Source: K189A clade bacterium
GTDB lineage: Bacteria; Pseudomonadota; Gammaproteobacteria; Pseudomonadales; Azotimanducaceae
Assembly (NCBI GenBank): GCA_009886205.1
Contig: QXZU01000085.1
Coordinates: 5,237-59,866 of the forward strand
Direction: 5' to 3'
DNA: 54,630 nt
In this document: in pieces, positions 18,359 through 28,668 of the stretch
Layout: each line of letters starts with the position of its first letter
Position numbering within the stretch: the first letter of the stretch is position 1
Translations under genes and position numbers: made by a program
The notes under the pieces: model-generated
Told to the model about the DNA's origin: nothing
Seen by the model: only the letters and a program-made list of their open reading frames with translations
Database searches by the model: none

Positions 18359-18472
18359 GGATGGGTTTGAGACAGGTTGTCGGTTTAAATATGACTATCG
18401 GCCAAGATTAATGCATAAAAGTGCTTATTCGGATGTCGCGTCCAACTATTAACAGAACGTGAGGTAAGTCCC

Positions 18473-20371
18473 GTGTCAGATATGGGAAAAAATATAGTAC
18501 TTTGGCTGATCATCTTGGCTGTTTTGCTGACGGTGTTTAACAAATTTGATGTAGCGCCACAAACGCCAGAACTCAGTTACTCGGATTTTCTGCAGGACGT
18601 TGAGCAGGGCCAAATAAGTAGTGCCACTATTCAAGGTGACAAAATTTATGCCGAGGACACCTCGGGCAATAAGGTTACCGTTACTCGTTTATCCAGCGAC
18701 TTGGTTTTGACCGATCGTCTGCGTGACGGTGGGGTGGACTTCAATGTGGCGCCGGAAGAGACGCAGGGTTTTTGGACCCAACTGCTGATTGCCAGCTTCC
18801 CAATACTGATTATCTTGGCTGTAGCAATGTTTTTTATGCGCCAGATGCAAGGCGGCGCTGGCGGACGTGGCGGTCCAATGTCTTTCGGTCGAAGTAAAGC
18901 CAAGCTACTGTCTGAAGATCAGATTAAGACAACTTTTGCTGATGTTGCCGGTGTAGATGAAGCGAAAGAAGACGTTCAAGAACTAGTGGAATTCCTCCGC
19001 GATCCGGGCAAGTTCCAGCGCTTAGGTGGACACATTCCTCGCGGTGTTTTGATGGTGGGCCAACCGGGTACCGGTAAAACCTTACTTGCAAAAGCCATTG
19101 CGGGAGAGGCGAAAGTGCCATTCTTCTCCATCTCAGGGTCGGATTTCGTTGAAATGTTTGTCGGCGTGGGCGCATCCCGTGTTCGTGACATGTTCGAACA
19201 AGCCAAGAAGCAGGCGCCTTGTATCATCTTTATCGATGAGATTGACGCCGTAGGCAGGCATCGCGGTGCTGGCGTAGGCGGCGGAAACGATGAGCGCGAA
19301 CAAACTTTGAACCAACTGTTGGTAGAAATGGACGGTTTTGAAGGTAATGATGGCGTGATCGTTATTGCAGCGACTAACCGTCCTGATGTACTCGACCCCG
19401 CCTTATTACGTCCGGGTCGTTTCGACCGTCAGGTAGTCGTTGGGTTGCCCGATATTCGTGGTCGTGAACAAATAACCAAAGTACACATGCGTAAAGTGCC
19501 CGTAGCCGACGATGTGGATGCAAGCATTATAGCGCGCGGAACACCCGGGTTCTCTGGCGCTGATATTGCTAATTTAGTGAATGAGGCAGCGCTCTTTGCC
19601 GCAAGATCAGGCAAGCGATTAGTCGCGATGGAAGAGTTTGATAAGGCTAAAGACAAAATCATGATGGGTGCCGAGCGCAAATCTATGGTGATGTCGGAGC
19701 GCGAAAAGCGTAATACCGCCTACCATGAAGCAGGCCATGCAATAGTGGGTCGTCTAATGCCTGAGCATGATCCGGTTTACAAGGTATCGATTATTCCTCG
19801 TGGCCGCGCGCTGGGTGTGACTATGTTTTTGCCAGTGGAAGACCGCTACAGCCTAAGTCGTCAGGGGATTCGCTCGCAAATCGCCAGCCTGTTTGGTGGA
19901 CGAATTGCTGAAGAAATGATTCTGGGTGCAGAGAATGTCACTACCGGTGCGTCTAACGATATTCAAAGAGCAACCTCGCTCGCACGAAGTATGGTTACAA
20001 AATGGGGCCTATCCGAGCGCATGGGACCATTGATGTATGACGAAGACGACGGTGAAGTTTTCTTAGGTATGTCGGCAGGTGGCAGTAACAAAAACCATTC
20101 GCCTGATACCGCAAGAGCGATAGATGAAGAAGTCCGAACGATCATCGACGGTTGTTACAGCGAAGCAGAAAGGTTGCTGACAGAGAACCTTGATAAGTTG
20201 CACGTAATGGCTGAATCTTTGGTGGAATTCGAAACGTTGTCGGCGGACCAGTTAGACGACATCATGGCGGGCGCGAAACCTCGTCATCCCAGTGATACAC
20301 CTCCTCCGTCTGGAAAATCAGATCGTGGCGACACTCAGTCACCCATCGGTGGTCCAGCAGAAGAAAGCTAA
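18473..20371 (+). CDS. ftsH: ATP-dependent zinc metalloprotease FtsH
   Basis: This 632-residue inner-membrane AAA+ protease degrades misfolded membrane proteins and regulators such as sigma-32 and LpxC. Two membrane helices (about 6-22 and 101-122) flank a periplasmic domain. Walker A is GQPGTGKT, Walker B is [11 protein letters not shown], the second region of homology is [20 protein letters not shown], and the zinc site is HEAGH. The start is GTG at 18473 with GAGGTAAG 5 bases upstream; the ATG at codon 4 is too far from it. Confidence 0.98.
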   Translation: MSDMGKNIVLWLIILAVLLTVFNKFDVAPQTPELSYSDFLQDVEQGQISSATIQGDKIYAEDTSGNKVTVTRLSSDLVLTDRLRDGGVDFNVAPEETQGFWTQLLIASFPILIILAVAMFFMRQMQGGAGGRGGPMSFGRSKAKLLSEDQIKTTFADVAGVDEAKEDVQELVEFLRDPGKFQRLGGHIPRGVLMVGQPGTGKTLLAKAIAGEAKVPFFSISGSDFVEMFVGVGASRVRDMFEQAKKQAPCIIFIDEIDAVGRHRGAGVGGGNDEREQTLNQLLVEMDGFEGNDGVIVIAATNRPDVLDPALLRPGRFDRQVVVGLPDIRGREQITKVHMRKVPVADDVDASIIARGTPGFSGADIANLVNEAALFAARSGKRLVAMEEFDKAKDKIMMGAERKSMVMSEREKRNTAYHEAGHAIVGRLMPEHDPVYKVSIIPRGRALGVTMFLPVEDRYSLSRQGIRSQIASLFGGRIAEEMILGAENVTTGASNDIQRATSLARSMVTKWGLSERMGPLMYDEDDGEVFLGMSAGGSNKNHSPDTARAIDEEVRTIIDGCYSEAERLLTENLDKLHVMAESLVEFETLSADQLDDIMAGAKPRHPSDTPPPSGKSDRGDTQSPIGGPAEES

Positions 20372-20372
20372 A

Positions 20373-21227
20373 ATGACGACACCGCGCTTCCTTCGCTGCG
20401 CGGAAAAACAGCTAGATTTACAGCACCCTCAGGTTATGGGGGTGCTGAATATCACCCCCGATTCTTTCTCCGATGGCGGCAATCTTTATGATGACGCCCA
20501 AATTCCTCTTGATAAAATTCTTGTTAATGCTCAGCGCATGATTGATGAAGGTGCTTCGGTATTGGACATCGGTGGAGAATCTAGTCGGCCCGGTGCACAG
20601 GCTGTTAATGTCGCAGAAGAAATTCGTCGGGTGCTGCCTGTGGTAGAAGCTCTGAAAGAGTTGGACTGCATTATTTCCGTGGACACACGCAACGGTGAAA
20701 CCGCCAAAGCCGCCATCAACGCAGGCGCGCACATGATTAATGACATCAGCGCTGGAGCAGATTTGGGTGTGATGACAGCGGTAGCGAATTCTGATGTGGC
20801 CTATGCATTGATGCACATGCAGGGCATGCCAGAGACTATGCAAAATAATCCACGTTATGAACAAGTGGTGACTGAAGTTGCGCAGTTCCTTAGGCGTAGA
20901 TATCAAAACTGCTTGAGCCAGGGCATTGCCGCTGAGCGGATGTTGGTCGACCCCGGTTTTGGTTTCGGTAAGTCTTTGCAGCATAATCTGCAGTTGTTAG
21001 CTCACATTGAAGCGTTGCGCGTAGACGACTGTCCGATCTTGGTGGGTATTTCCAGAAAGTCTATGCTTGGGCAAATAACCGGCCGCGATGTAGAAGATCG
21101 TTTAGCTGCCAGTGTTGCAGCCGCAGTCTTAGCCGTTCAAAATGGCGCCGATCTGGTGCGGGCTCACGACGTTAAAGAAACGGTGGACGGACTGAAGGTC
21201 TGGTTGTCGTTATCGACCGCCACCTGA
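20373..21227 (+). CDS. folP: Dihydropteroate synthase
   Basis: This 284-residue enzyme joins p-aminobenzoate and hydroxymethyl-dihydropterin pyrophosphate in folate synthesis and is the sulfonamide target. Motifs are MGVLNITPDSFSDGG, DIGGESSRPGA, DPGFGFGKSLQHN and GISRKSMLGQI. The frame extends upstream into ftsH, but the ATG at 20373, one base after the ftsH stop, gives the family N-terminus. Confidence 0.97.
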   Translation: MTTPRFLRCAEKQLDLQHPQVMGVLNITPDSFSDGGNLYDDAQIPLDKILVNAQRMIDEGASVLDIGGESSRPGAQAVNVAEEIRRVLPVVEALKELDCIISVDTRNGETAKAAINAGAHMINDISAGADLGVMTAVANSDVAYALMHMQGMPETMQNNPRYEQVVTEVAQFLRRRYQNCLSQGIAAERMLVDPGFGFGKSLQHNLQLLAHIEALRVDDCPILVGISRKSMLGQITGRDVEDRLAASVAAAVLAVQNGADLVRAHDVKETVDGLKVWLSLSTAT

Positions 21228-21355
21228 ATTACAGTCATTCAGCCGATAGACAGATCGGAAGATTGTTGGATGATGATCACGCCTAGTGCCTTAGGCGAGG
21301 GCAATTGATATTTGGCCGCGACCTTTTTGTCGTAGGGCTTAAAAGGAAAAAGTAG

Positions 21356-22714
21356 ATGGGGCAGAAGTATTTTGGCACCGATGGCATTCGTGGTCGCGTA
21401 GGGACCTATCCCATCACCCCGGAATTTTGCTTGCGCCTCAGCTGGGCTGTGGGAAAGGTTTTCGCCGGGCAAGATCGGCGTGCCCGCGTCCTCATTGGTA
21501 AAGACACACGTATTTCTGGATATATGCTCGAGTCCGTCATCGAATCTGGGCTTTTATCTGCTGGCGCAGATGTCAGCTTGCTAGGCCCCATGCCCACCCC
21601 TGCCATTGCTTACCTCACGCGTACTTTAGGTGCAGATGCGGGCATTGTGATCAGTGCCTCGCATAACCCGTATTACGATAATGGCATCAAATTCTTCGAT
21701 CGCCACGGCAGTAAGTTGAGTGACGAAGTTGAGCTAGAAATCGAAGCCGCATTAGATACGTTTATGGTCTGCGAAGATTCTGAAAGTTTGGGCCGAGCTT
21801 CGCGTATAACGGATGCTCCTGGTCGGTATGTAGAGTTTTGTAAGAGCTGTGTGAGTAGCGACTTCAGCTTGCGCGGCACGCGTATTGTTATTGATTGCGC
21901 CAATGGTGCCACCTACGGTGTTGCAGCAAAGGTGTTTGAGGAATTAGGCGCAGAAGTTGTTGTGATGTTCGCAGATCCTGATGGGTTCAACATTAATGAC
22001 GATTGCGGTTCTACCCATCCTGAGAATTTGCAGCAGCGTGTTGTAGCTGAGGGTGCAGACCTGGGTATTGCTTTTGACGGCGATGGCGATCGACTGGTCA
22101 TGGTAGACCACGAAGGCAGCCTCGTAGATGGTGATGAAATTATTTTTGGCATTGCTCAAAGCCGCAAGCTAAATAAAAAGCTCAAAGGCGGTGTCGTTGG
22201 CACGGTCATGAGTAACTTTGGCTTGGAAAAGGCGTTAGCTGACCTCGCCATACCCTTTCTTCGAGCCAACGTTGGCGACCGTCACGTTTTAGAGTTGATG
22301 AAAAAGAAAAAGTGGGTGATAGGTGGCGAGCCCTCCGGCCATATTTTGACTATGGATTTAACGACCACAGGGGATGCAATTGTCGCCGCTTTGCAGGTTT
22401 TAGTGTCGATGGGCAGCGGGGATGATCAACAAAGCCTGAAAGAGCTGGTGGCTGGTATGCACAAGGCGCCGCAGATTTTGCTCAACGTGGAAGTCGCATC
22501 GCCAGGATTGGTCGCGCAGAGCGATGAGATGCAGGTGGCTATAAATGATCAAAGTAAAGTATTGGAAGGCCGTGGCCGAGTATTAGTTCGAGCGTCTGGT
22601 ACCGAGCCATTGTTGCGGGTCATGGTGGAAGGGGATGACGAGGCTGAGGTTAAACAGATTGCTCAGGGGCTGGTCCAGCAGGCAGTTGATGTGGTGTTGC
22701 CCAACGACAAATAA
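21356..22714 (+). CDS. glmM: Phosphoglucosamine mutase
   Basis: This 452-residue enzyme converts glucosamine-6-P to glucosamine-1-P for peptidoglycan and LPS precursors. The N-terminus [13 protein letters not shown], the phosphoserine loop [16 protein letters not shown], the metal loop [11 protein letters not shown] and the C-terminal [12 protein letters not shown] are all present. An AAAAGGAAAAAG run precedes the ATG. A 6-bp hairpin (CGCCTA with TAGGCG, 21280-21297) lies in the folP-glmM gap. Confidence 0.98.
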   Translation: MGQKYFGTDGIRGRVGTYPITPEFCLRLSWAVGKVFAGQDRRARVLIGKDTRISGYMLESVIESGLLSAGADVSLLGPMPTPAIAYLTRTLGADAGIVISASHNPYYDNGIKFFDRHGSKLSDEVELEIEAALDTFMVCEDSESLGRASRITDAPGRYVEFCKSCVSSDFSLRGTRIVIDCANGATYGVAAKVFEELGAEVVVMFADPDGFNINDDCGSTHPENLQQRVVAEGADLGIAFDGDGDRLVMVDHEGSLVDGDEIIFGIAQSRKLNKKLKGGVVGTVMSNFGLEKALADLAIPFLRANVGDRHVLELMKKKKWVIGGEPSGHILTMDLTTTGDAIVAALQVLVSMGSGDDQQSLKELVAGMHKAPQILLNVEVASPGLVAQSDEMQVAINDQSKVLEGRGRVLVRASGTEPLLRVMVEGDDEAEVKQIAQGLVQQAVDVVLPNDK

Positions 22715-22953
22715 CATCGTTTGTTGGCAATGGCTTGAACCAGCGCACCGAGTTCAAAACACCGCAAGGGCTACGCATATACCGCTGTAGCTAACCCTCC
22801 CGTTCCCGCTTGCTATCGCAAATGTTCAATAATCCGCCGGCTCATTTCTATTCCTTCTTTTGTGTTCGTAACACGCACGCCTTCTGTCAGGTGGAAACAG
22901 AGCGGCAATGTGTCGCGACGAGTGTCGCGGTGTTTTCTCTTACTAGGTAATTT

Positions 22954-24366
22954 ATGTTTTCCAAATATGTAGGCCGCTTACAGGGTGACTGGCCCTATAG
23001 AGCAGACCGTACACCCATTTTTTATGGTTGGGTCATAGCGGTCATTTCCACGCTAGGACTTTTGTTCAGTGTGCCCGGTCAGACAATGGGCATGGCGGTG
23101 TTCGCCGATGCTTTTATTGCGTCATTTGGTTTGTCACGCACCGAACTTTCTCTTGCCTACATGCTAGGCACTATTGGCAGCGCGTTATTTTTGACCAAGG
23201 CCGGCCGCCTATACGATCAGTTGGGCGCGCGCATTATGCTCACCGCGTCAGCATTAGGGCTAGGTTGTGCTCTGGTATTTATCAGTAGTATCGACCTTAT
23301 TGCACAGCAAGTTTTGCACTGGGTGGCGGTTGATCTATCCACCATTACGTTCCCTCTGATTTTGCTGGGTTACTTTGGTGTCCGCTTCAGTGGCCAAGGG
23401 GTTATGACCAGTGTCAGTACCAATATGCTACTGCTGTGGTTTAGACGAAATAGAGGGCGGGTGTTAGGTTTTCGCGGGGTTTTCATTTCTCTGGGCTTTT
23501 CTCTTTCTCCAATACTACTTGCTGCGCTGATAGATGACTTTGGCTGGCGCGATTCGCTTTTATTACTCGCGGTAGTGGTAGGGCCAGGATTCGCATTGCT
23601 CACCTTTTTGACGGTGCGAGACAGACCAGAAGCCTGCGATCTGCAAGTAGATGGGGGCCGCGCACAGCCCAAGGTTCAACAATTAGCTGCCACATCTGCT
23701 GATTTAAGCGCAGATTCAGATTCGAAATTTAACCCGAGTATAGATGAGCACTCGGACTTAGGATTAGCTCAAGTTAAGCGTAACCCGGTGTTTTGGCTTT
23801 ATTCCTCTGCACTGTCTATGCATGCGCTTTTTGGCACCGCTGTGACATTTCACATAGTCGCCATTTTTGCTGAAGCGGGCAGAAGTAGGGACGAGGCGTT
23901 TGCCTACTTCATTCCCCAGGCGGTCATTACGGTTGTAGTTAACTTGGCAGCCAGCACGTTAGCCGACTACATGCGGCTGAAACCATTTTTGCTGGTGATG
24001 TTGGTAAGCTTTTTGTTTGGTGCAGTTGGCTTAATGAATTTGGAAACGAACACTGGTTATTGGTGTCTAGTGGCGGGGTTTGGTGTGGGCGGCGGACTGT
24101 GGGGAACACTGTCTAATTTAGTCTTTATTCGTCAATTTGGCTCTGCTCACCTTGGCGAGATCACCGGTCTTAATACGGCGTTTACTGTATTTGGTAGCGC
24201 CATTGGACCACTCATATTCAGTGTGGCGTTAGACCTTACCGGCAGCATGTTCAATGCAGCGCTAATTTGTGCCGGGTTGTTGGTGGTTTTGTTGGTGGCT
24301 GCAATATTGATTCGTCAGCCGTTAGATCACGCACCCTCAGCACTGTTTAGGCGTGGTGAAGACTAG
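22954..24366 (+). CDS. MFS transporter, 12-helix type
   Basis: This 470-residue membrane protein has about 12 hydrophobic helices. FYGWVIAVISTLGLLFSVPGQT opens helix 1, and GRLYDQLGARIML is the conserved loop between helices 2 and 3. A polar loop (about residues 220-270) divides the two halves. The substrate is unknown; the start resembles oxalate/formate- or monocarboxylate-type MFS carriers. It sits between glmM and tpiA, which are near neighbours in related genomes, so it is probably an insertion. AGGTAA precedes the ATG. Confidence 0.85.
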   Translation: MFSKYVGRLQGDWPYRADRTPIFYGWVIAVISTLGLLFSVPGQTMGMAVFADAFIASFGLSRTELSLAYMLGTIGSALFLTKAGRLYDQLGARIMLTASALGLGCALVFISSIDLIAQQVLHWVAVDLSTITFPLILLGYFGVRFSGQGVMTSVSTNMLLLWFRRNRGRVLGFRGVFISLGFSLSPILLAALIDDFGWRDSLLLLAVVVGPGFALLTFLTVRDRPEACDLQVDGGRAQPKVQQLAATSADLSADSDSKFNPSIDEHSDLGLAQVKRNPVFWLYSSALSMHALFGTAVTFHIVAIFAEAGRSRDEAFAYFIPQAVITVVVNLAASTLADYMRLKPFLLVMLVSFLFGAVGLMNLETNTGYWCLVAGFGVGGGLWGTLSNLVFIRQFGSAHLGEITGLNTAFTVFGSAIGPLIFSVALDLTGSMFNAALICAGLLVVLLVAAILIRQPLDHAPSALFRRGED

Positions 24367-24448
24367 ACAGCAATAATGAGACAAAGTTAGGCGAGGAACC
24401 GAGTTTTGAGAATAATAGGTTGTGGTGAAATTTGTTTCTCTAAGACAG

Positions 24449-24493
24449 TCCGCACTCTCCGCACTCTCCGCACTCTCCGCACTCTCCGCACTC
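24449..24493. repeat. Five perfect 9-base tandem repeats before tpiA
   Basis: The unit TCCGCACTC occurs five times without a mismatch (starts 24449, 24458, 24467, 24476, 24485). GCACT-CTC-AGTGC at its right edge can fold into a small hairpin. It lies about 75 bases before tpiA, where copy number could change promoter or leader spacing. Confidence 0.85.
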
Positions 24494-24569
24494 TCAGTGC
24501 TTGGAAAAACTTAGGACAGCGTATAACATGGCGCGCCGCGAAAGGCGGGTTGAGTTCGATGAGGTTTGG

Positions 24570-25310
24570 ATGCGCAGATATTTGATTGCAGCTAACTGGA
24601 AAATGCACGGCTCGCTTGAGATGGTGCACAAGTTTGCGGAGGGCTTTGATCAAGGTGTTGATTTAGGCGCAGATGTAGTTTTGTTTCCGCCGGCTGTTTA
24701 TTTAGGCGCGGTGCAGGGCTTGACCTCCAAGTATGTGCAATTGGGCATGCAAGATGTAGGTGTAGCCTCAGAGGGCGCGCATACGGGTGAGATTGCAGCT
24801 TCAATGGTTAAAGACGTTGGTGGCTCATGGGTTATAGTAGGCCACTCGGAGCGTCGCACTGATCAAAGCGAGAGCGATGTTCTTGTGGCGCAGAAGTTTG
24901 CCTCGGCAATTGCCGCAGATTTAAGCCCAATTGTATGTGTGGGCGAGACATTAGCTCAAAGAGAAGCGGGTGATGCATTCGCCGTGGTGAGTAAACAGCT
25001 GCAGGCTGTTATTGAGTTGTGTGGTGTATCGGCATTGGTGAAGGGTGCTATAGCTTACGAACCTCTTTGGGCCATTGGCACAGGGCTGACGGCAACGCCT
25101 GAACAGGCGGGGCAGATGCACGCTTCAATTAGAGAATTGGTCGCAGGGTTGGATCAAGATACAGCGCAAGCTGTGCGTATTATTTATGGCGGTAGCGTAA
25201 ACCCGGAGAATGCTGGGTTATTGTTTGCTCAAGATGAGATCGATGGCGCTTTGGTAGGCGGAGCCTCGTTGCAAGCGGCGAGTTTTGCGGCGATTGTCGC
25301 AGCGATATGA
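24570..25310 (+). CDS. tpiA: Triose-phosphate isomerase
   Basis: This 246-residue enzyme interconverts dihydroxyacetone phosphate and glyceraldehyde-3-P. Catalytic residues are visible: Lys in AANWKMHGS, His in VGHSERR, Glu in AYEPLWAIGTG; the phosphate loop is YGGSVNPEN. The frame is open from 24501, but the ATG at 24570 has GAGG 8 bases upstream and gives the usual length. secG follows after 118 bases. Confidence 0.97.
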   Translation: MRRYLIAANWKMHGSLEMVHKFAEGFDQGVDLGADVVLFPPAVYLGAVQGLTSKYVQLGMQDVGVASEGAHTGEIAASMVKDVGGSWVIVGHSERRTDQSESDVLVAQKFASAIAADLSPIVCVGETLAQREAGDAFAVVSKQLQAVIELCGVSALVKGAIAYEPLWAIGTGLTATPEQAGQMHASIRELVAGLDQDTAQAVRIIYGGSVNPENAGLLFAQDEIDGALVGGASLQAASFAAIVAAI

Positions 25311-25428
25311 TTCCTTAAGGACAATGTTTTGCATAGGTCCTATTTGGGACGTTATTTGCGGTGTTTTTTGGTTTTATGCGATTTAACAGAGTGAATCCCT
25401 AGCGGGTTCGCAGAAAGAGAGAAGATAG

Positions 25429-25785
25429 ATGTCGACTTTAGAAACAGTGTTGTTGTCCTTACTTGTAATAGATGCGGTTGCGTTGATCGTGCTGATTTTA
25501 GTCCAACAAGGCAAAGGCGCTGATGTAGGCGCAGCTTTTGGTAGCGGTTCATCCAACACCGTATTGGGCAGCGCAGGCGGCGGTAATTTAATGACCCGGA
25601 TAACCACCTGGTTGGCCATCGCTTTCTTCCTTATCGCTTTTGGCCTAGCTTATACGGCTAAAGAGCGCGCAGCTCAGGTGAATTCCCTGGGTATTCCCCA
25701 AGCAGTAGAGGGCGCCATTGAGCTTCCTAGCGCGACCACTGCGCCAGTTGAAGAGGAACCCACTGGAGATATTCCAGGGCTTTAG
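25429..25785 (+). CDS. secG: Preprotein translocase subunit SecG
   Basis: This 118-residue inner-membrane subunit assists the SecYEG channel. Two membrane helices (about 5-25 and 57-77) flank the conserved loop QQGKGADVGAAFGSGSSNTVLGS. The C-terminal 40 residues are acidic and variable, as is usual. An AGAGAGAAG run lies before the ATG. tRNA-Leu follows, as in E. coli, and may share its transcript. Confidence 0.95.
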   Translation: MSTLETVLLSLLVIDAVALIVLILVQQGKGADVGAAFGSGSSNTVLGSAGGGNLMTRITTWLAIAFFLIAFGLAYTAKERAAQVNSLGIPQAVEGAIELPSATTAPVEEEPTGDIPGL

Positions 25786-25852
25786 GGCTTGTTGGATGGC
25801 GGTTGTTTGGATCTGAGTTTGGAAAGTTTATTAGTTAATTGTTAGTGAATAT

Positions 25853-25939
25853 GCCGGAGTGGTGAAATTGGTAGACACGCTACCTTGAGGGGGTAGTGGG
25901 CTTATGCCCGTGCGAGTTCGAGTCTCGCCTTCGGCACCA
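25853..25939 (+). tRNA. tRNA-Leu (anticodon GAG)
   Basis: An 87-base class II tRNA. The acceptor GCCGGAG pairs with CTTCGGC; the anticodon stem CTACC/GGTAG holds loop TTGAGGG with anticodon GAG. A variable arm TGGGC-TTAT-GCCCG and a GTTCGAGTC T-loop are present, and CCA is encoded at 25937-25939. Confidence 0.97.
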
Positions 25940-26173
25940 TCACTAGAATACTTAATTATGAATTCAGTTTCAGTGGAATGCTCCGGCGAGGGTTGGCTGC
26001 AATCTCTAAACTTACCTAATGAAGAACTATTACCAGTCACCTCCTGCTATTGCTGTGTTGATGCGCTTTATTGCCTCATTGCGTTAATCACTGCTGAAAA
26101 TCTACTCCTATCAATATATTCCGCCTTTTTCTCTAAATTAGAGGGATCCTTTTGATAAATAAGAGACTATTGC

Positions 26174-26202
26174 TTGCGCGGTGCCATTTAGATCCATATA
26201 AT
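26174..26202 (+). promoter_or_regulatory. Promoter of initiator tRNA-Met
   Basis: TTGCGC (26174-26179), a 17-base spacer and a perfect TATAAT (26197-26202), followed by a C-rich start region. The same TTGCGC box occurs in the rrn promoter at 54052. Confidence 0.75.
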
Positions 26203-26217
26203 TCCGCTCCCAATTGT

Positions 26218-26294
<77 letters not shown>

Positions 26295-26301
26295 CAATTG
26301 G

Positions 26302-26327
26302 AAAGGCCCTTTAAGAAGGGCTTTTTG
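26302..26327 (+). terminator. Intrinsic terminator after initiator tRNA
   Basis: AAAGGCCCTT pairs with AAGGGCTTTT (one mismatch) around TAAG, ending in a T-run. It closes a one-gene tRNA transcript. Confidence 0.85.
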
Positions 26328-26477
26328 TTATTCAGTAATAGGGTAACTATATTGGCGCAAGGTGACGTGAATCTTGTGCGGACGAAAGCGTTGAAGGCAG
26401 TATGCCCAGGCTCTTATTCAGGTACGGCGCGTTTGGCCCGCTGAATTAGGTAGTAGAGTTAGAGTCACGTAAACGAG

Positions 26478-26499
26478 ATGGGCTATAGGCCCATTTTTT
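26478..26499 (+). terminator. Terminator or attenuator in the rimP leader
   Basis: ATGGGC (26478-26483) pairs with GCCCAT (26489-26494) around TATAG, followed by a T6 run and G. It lies about 95 bases before rimP, so it either ends upstream reading or acts as an attenuator for the rimP-nusA operon. Confidence 0.7.
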
Positions 26500-26518
26500 G
26501 TGCCAGTAGAAAAAGTGC

Positions 26519-26572
26519 GCGTTTGATCAGGTTGGTTTTATTCAAACGCAATTGGCGGCATGGAAACCATGC
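26519..26572 (+). promoter_or_regulatory. Two stem-loops just before rimP
   Basis: GCGTTTGA (26519-26526) pairs with TCAAACGC (26542-26549), and GCATGG (26558-26563) pairs with CCATGC (26567-26572). They lie between the upstream terminator-like hairpin and the rimP TTG start and could form a structured leader for control of the operon. The function is inferred. Confidence 0.45.
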
Positions 26573-26594
26573 GTGAATTGATCGGGTTATACGT

Positions 26595-27053
26595 TTGAAC
26601 AACAAAGAATTGCAGATTGATGAATTAATCACACCCACGGTGGAATCTTTGGGTTGCACCGTTTGGGGCGTGGAATACATCAGTCAGGGTAAGCACAGTG
26701 TCCTTCGAGTCTATATCGACGGCGAAGATGGCATAAATGTTGATCTGTGTGCTGAAGTAAGTCGCCATGTCAGTGATCTTCTTGATGTAGAAGAGATGAT
26801 GCCTATGGCTTACACCTTAGAGGTTTCGTCACCGGGAATGGACCGTTTACTGTTTAAAGAGACTCAGTATCTAGAAAGTATTGGTGAGCAGTTAGAGGTT
26901 CGGCTGAATTTCCCATTCGAAGGGCGGAAAAAAATCATCGGCCTTTTGGCTGGCGTAGAAGACCGCAACGTAGTTTTACAGGAAGCAGAGGACGAATATC
27001 TGCTGCCATTAGAAAATATTCAAAAGGCACGTATTGTGCCGAATTTTGGTTGA
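26595..27053 (+). CDS. rimP: Ribosome maturation factor RimP
   Basis: This 152-residue protein assists 30S subunit maturation. YIDGEDGINVDLCAEVSRHVSDLLDVE and LEVSSPGMDRLLF are family signatures, and IQKARIVPNFG is the usual end. The start is a TTG at 26595 that aligns with the E. coli start and has no strong Shine-Dalgarno; an array of hairpins precedes it. It heads the rimP-nusA-infB operon. Confidence 0.95.
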   Translation: MNNKELQIDELITPTVESLGCTVWGVEYISQGKHSVLRVYIDGEDGINVDLCAEVSRHVSDLLDVEEMMPMAYTLEVSSPGMDRLLFKETQYLESIGEQLEVRLNFPFEGRKKIIGLLAGVEDRNVVLQEAEDEYLLPLENIQKARIVPNFG

Positions 27054-27067
27054 GGTAAGGGCGAAGC

Positions 27068-28624
27068 ATGAGTAAAGAAATACTCTTGGTGGTTGAATCC
27101 GTCTCCCATGAGAAAGGGGTTCCCAAAGAAGTTTTGTTTGGCGCTATTGAGTCAGCGTTGGCTATGGCTACAAAAAAGCGTTATGGCGAATTTGCCGAAT
27201 TTCGTGTGGTCATCGACCGCGAAAGCGGTGAATACGAAACCTTCCGAACATGGGAAGTCGTAGACTTTGAAGTAGTTGTCAGCGATCCCGATCAGGAAGC
27301 CAACCCGGACGCTCAGATTGATATTGAGCAAGCTCTAGTTAAAGATCCAGAACTTGCGCTAGGCGACATTATAGAAGAGCAGGTTGAGTCCGTTGGATTT
27401 GGGCGTATTGCGGCGCAAACAGCTAAGCAAGTGATTGTTCAGAAGGTTCGTGAAGCTGAGCGCGCACAAATAATTGAAGCCTACGAATCTCGCATGAACG
27501 AATTAGTCAGCGGGACCGTTAAGAAAATGGGACGTGATAGCGTCATCATTGATCTGGGTAACAACGCTGAAGGTATTTTAACTCGCGAGCACTTAATCCC
27601 TCGCGAAGTATTTAGAGTAGGCGATCGTCTGCGTGCGATGTTGGTTGAGATTCGTCCAGAAAATCGCGGCCCTCAATTAATATTGTCGCGTACTGTGCCC
27701 TCTATGCTTATTGAATTATTTAAGGTCGAAGTACCTGAAATTGCCGAGGACGTGATTCAAATTCGCGGTGCTGCAAGAGATCCCGGCTCACGAGCTAAGA
27801 TTGCTGTGCGCACTAACGATGGACGTATTGATCCAGTCGGTGCATGCGTGGGTATGCGAGGGTCTCGTGTACAAGCCGTTTCCGGCGAACTCGCCGGTGA
27901 GCGTATAGATATTGTTCTTTGGGACGATAACCCAGCGCAACTTACAATTAACGCTATGGCACCTGCTGAAGTGGCTTCTATCGTCTTAGACGAAGAAACC
28001 CACAGCATGGATATCGCCGTGACTGAAGAAAATCTAGCACAGGCCATTGGTCGCGGCGGACAAAACGTTCGTCTAGCCAGTGACTTGTGTGGTTGGTCAC
28101 TGAACATCATGACTGAAGGTGAGGCTTCGCAAAAACAAGAGGAAGAAACCACTAAGTTCGTTACCGAATTTATGGATGCTTTATCTGTAGACGAAGATGT
28201 TGCTGGCGTTTTGGTAGAAGAGGGCTTCACAACGCTAGAAGAAATTGCTTACGTGCCTATCGAAGAGATTGTGGCCATTGACGGATTTGATGAAGAAATC
28301 GTCGGTGAATTGCGTAACAGAGCAAAAGACGCGCTACTCACCAAGGCGATTGCCAGTGAAGAGGCCCTAGGGGACGGCGCGCCAGCTGAAGATCTGCTGA
28401 CTATGGAAGGTATGACTCGAGAGCTAGCCTTTAAGCTTGCTGGTAACGAAGTGGTATGCATGGAAGACCTTGCTGAGCTTGCAGTGCCAGAGCTATTAGA
28501 TATCGAGCCAGACCTTGGCGAAGAAGAAGCGGCCAAGCTGATTTTGAAGGCTCGCGAGCCTTGGTTTGCTGAAGAAAATGATGCAGCTAAAGACAGCGCT
28601 GCGGCAGATACGACAATGGAATAA
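27068..28624 (+). CDS. nusA: Transcription termination/antitermination factor NusA
   Basis: This 518-residue RNA polymerase factor controls pausing, termination and rRNA antitermination. In order come the polymerase-binding N-domain (1-125), S1 (about 135-200, [16 protein letters not shown]), KH domains (about 230-345, [15 protein letters not shown] and [13 protein letters not shown]) and two C-terminal acidic helix-hairpin repeats (about 360-500). The length and both C-terminal repeats match the gammaproteobacterial form. Confidence 0.98.
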   Translation: MSKEILLVVESVSHEKGVPKEVLFGAIESALAMATKKRYGEFAEFRVVIDRESGEYETFRTWEVVDFEVVVSDPDQEANPDAQIDIEQALVKDPELALGDIIEEQVESVGFGRIAAQTAKQVIVQKVREAERAQIIEAYESRMNELVSGTVKKMGRDSVIIDLGNNAEGILTREHLIPREVFRVGDRLRAMLVEIRPENRGPQLILSRTVPSMLIELFKVEVPEIAEDVIQIRGAARDPGSRAKIAVRTNDGRIDPVGACVGMRGSRVQAVSGELAGERIDIVLWDDNPAQLTINAMAPAEVASIVLDEETHSMDIAVTEENLAQAIGRGGQNVRLASDLCGWSLNIMTEGEASQKQEEETTKFVTEFMDALSVDEDVAGVLVEEGFTTLEEIAYVPIEEIVAIDGFDEEIVGELRNRAKDALLTKAIASEEALGDGAPAEDLLTMEGMTRELAFKLAGNEVVCMEDLAELAVPELLDIEPDLGEEEAAKLILKAREPWFAEENDAAKDSAAADTTME

Positions 28625-28668
28625 GGAAGCGCAGCTCTGACCTATTGGCAGAGCCGCAGGAGTGATTG

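Noticed and set aside
24387-24653. 88-codon minus-strand frame rich in RVR repeats before tpiA
   Set aside because: Its repeats come from the 9-base tandem DNA repeat, and it overlaps the tpiA start on the opposite strand.
25940-26173. Further tRNA or small RNA between tRNA-Leu and initiator tRNA
   Set aside because: No cloverleaf or strong terminator seen; only a short palindrome CTCTAAATTAGAG at 26131-26143.
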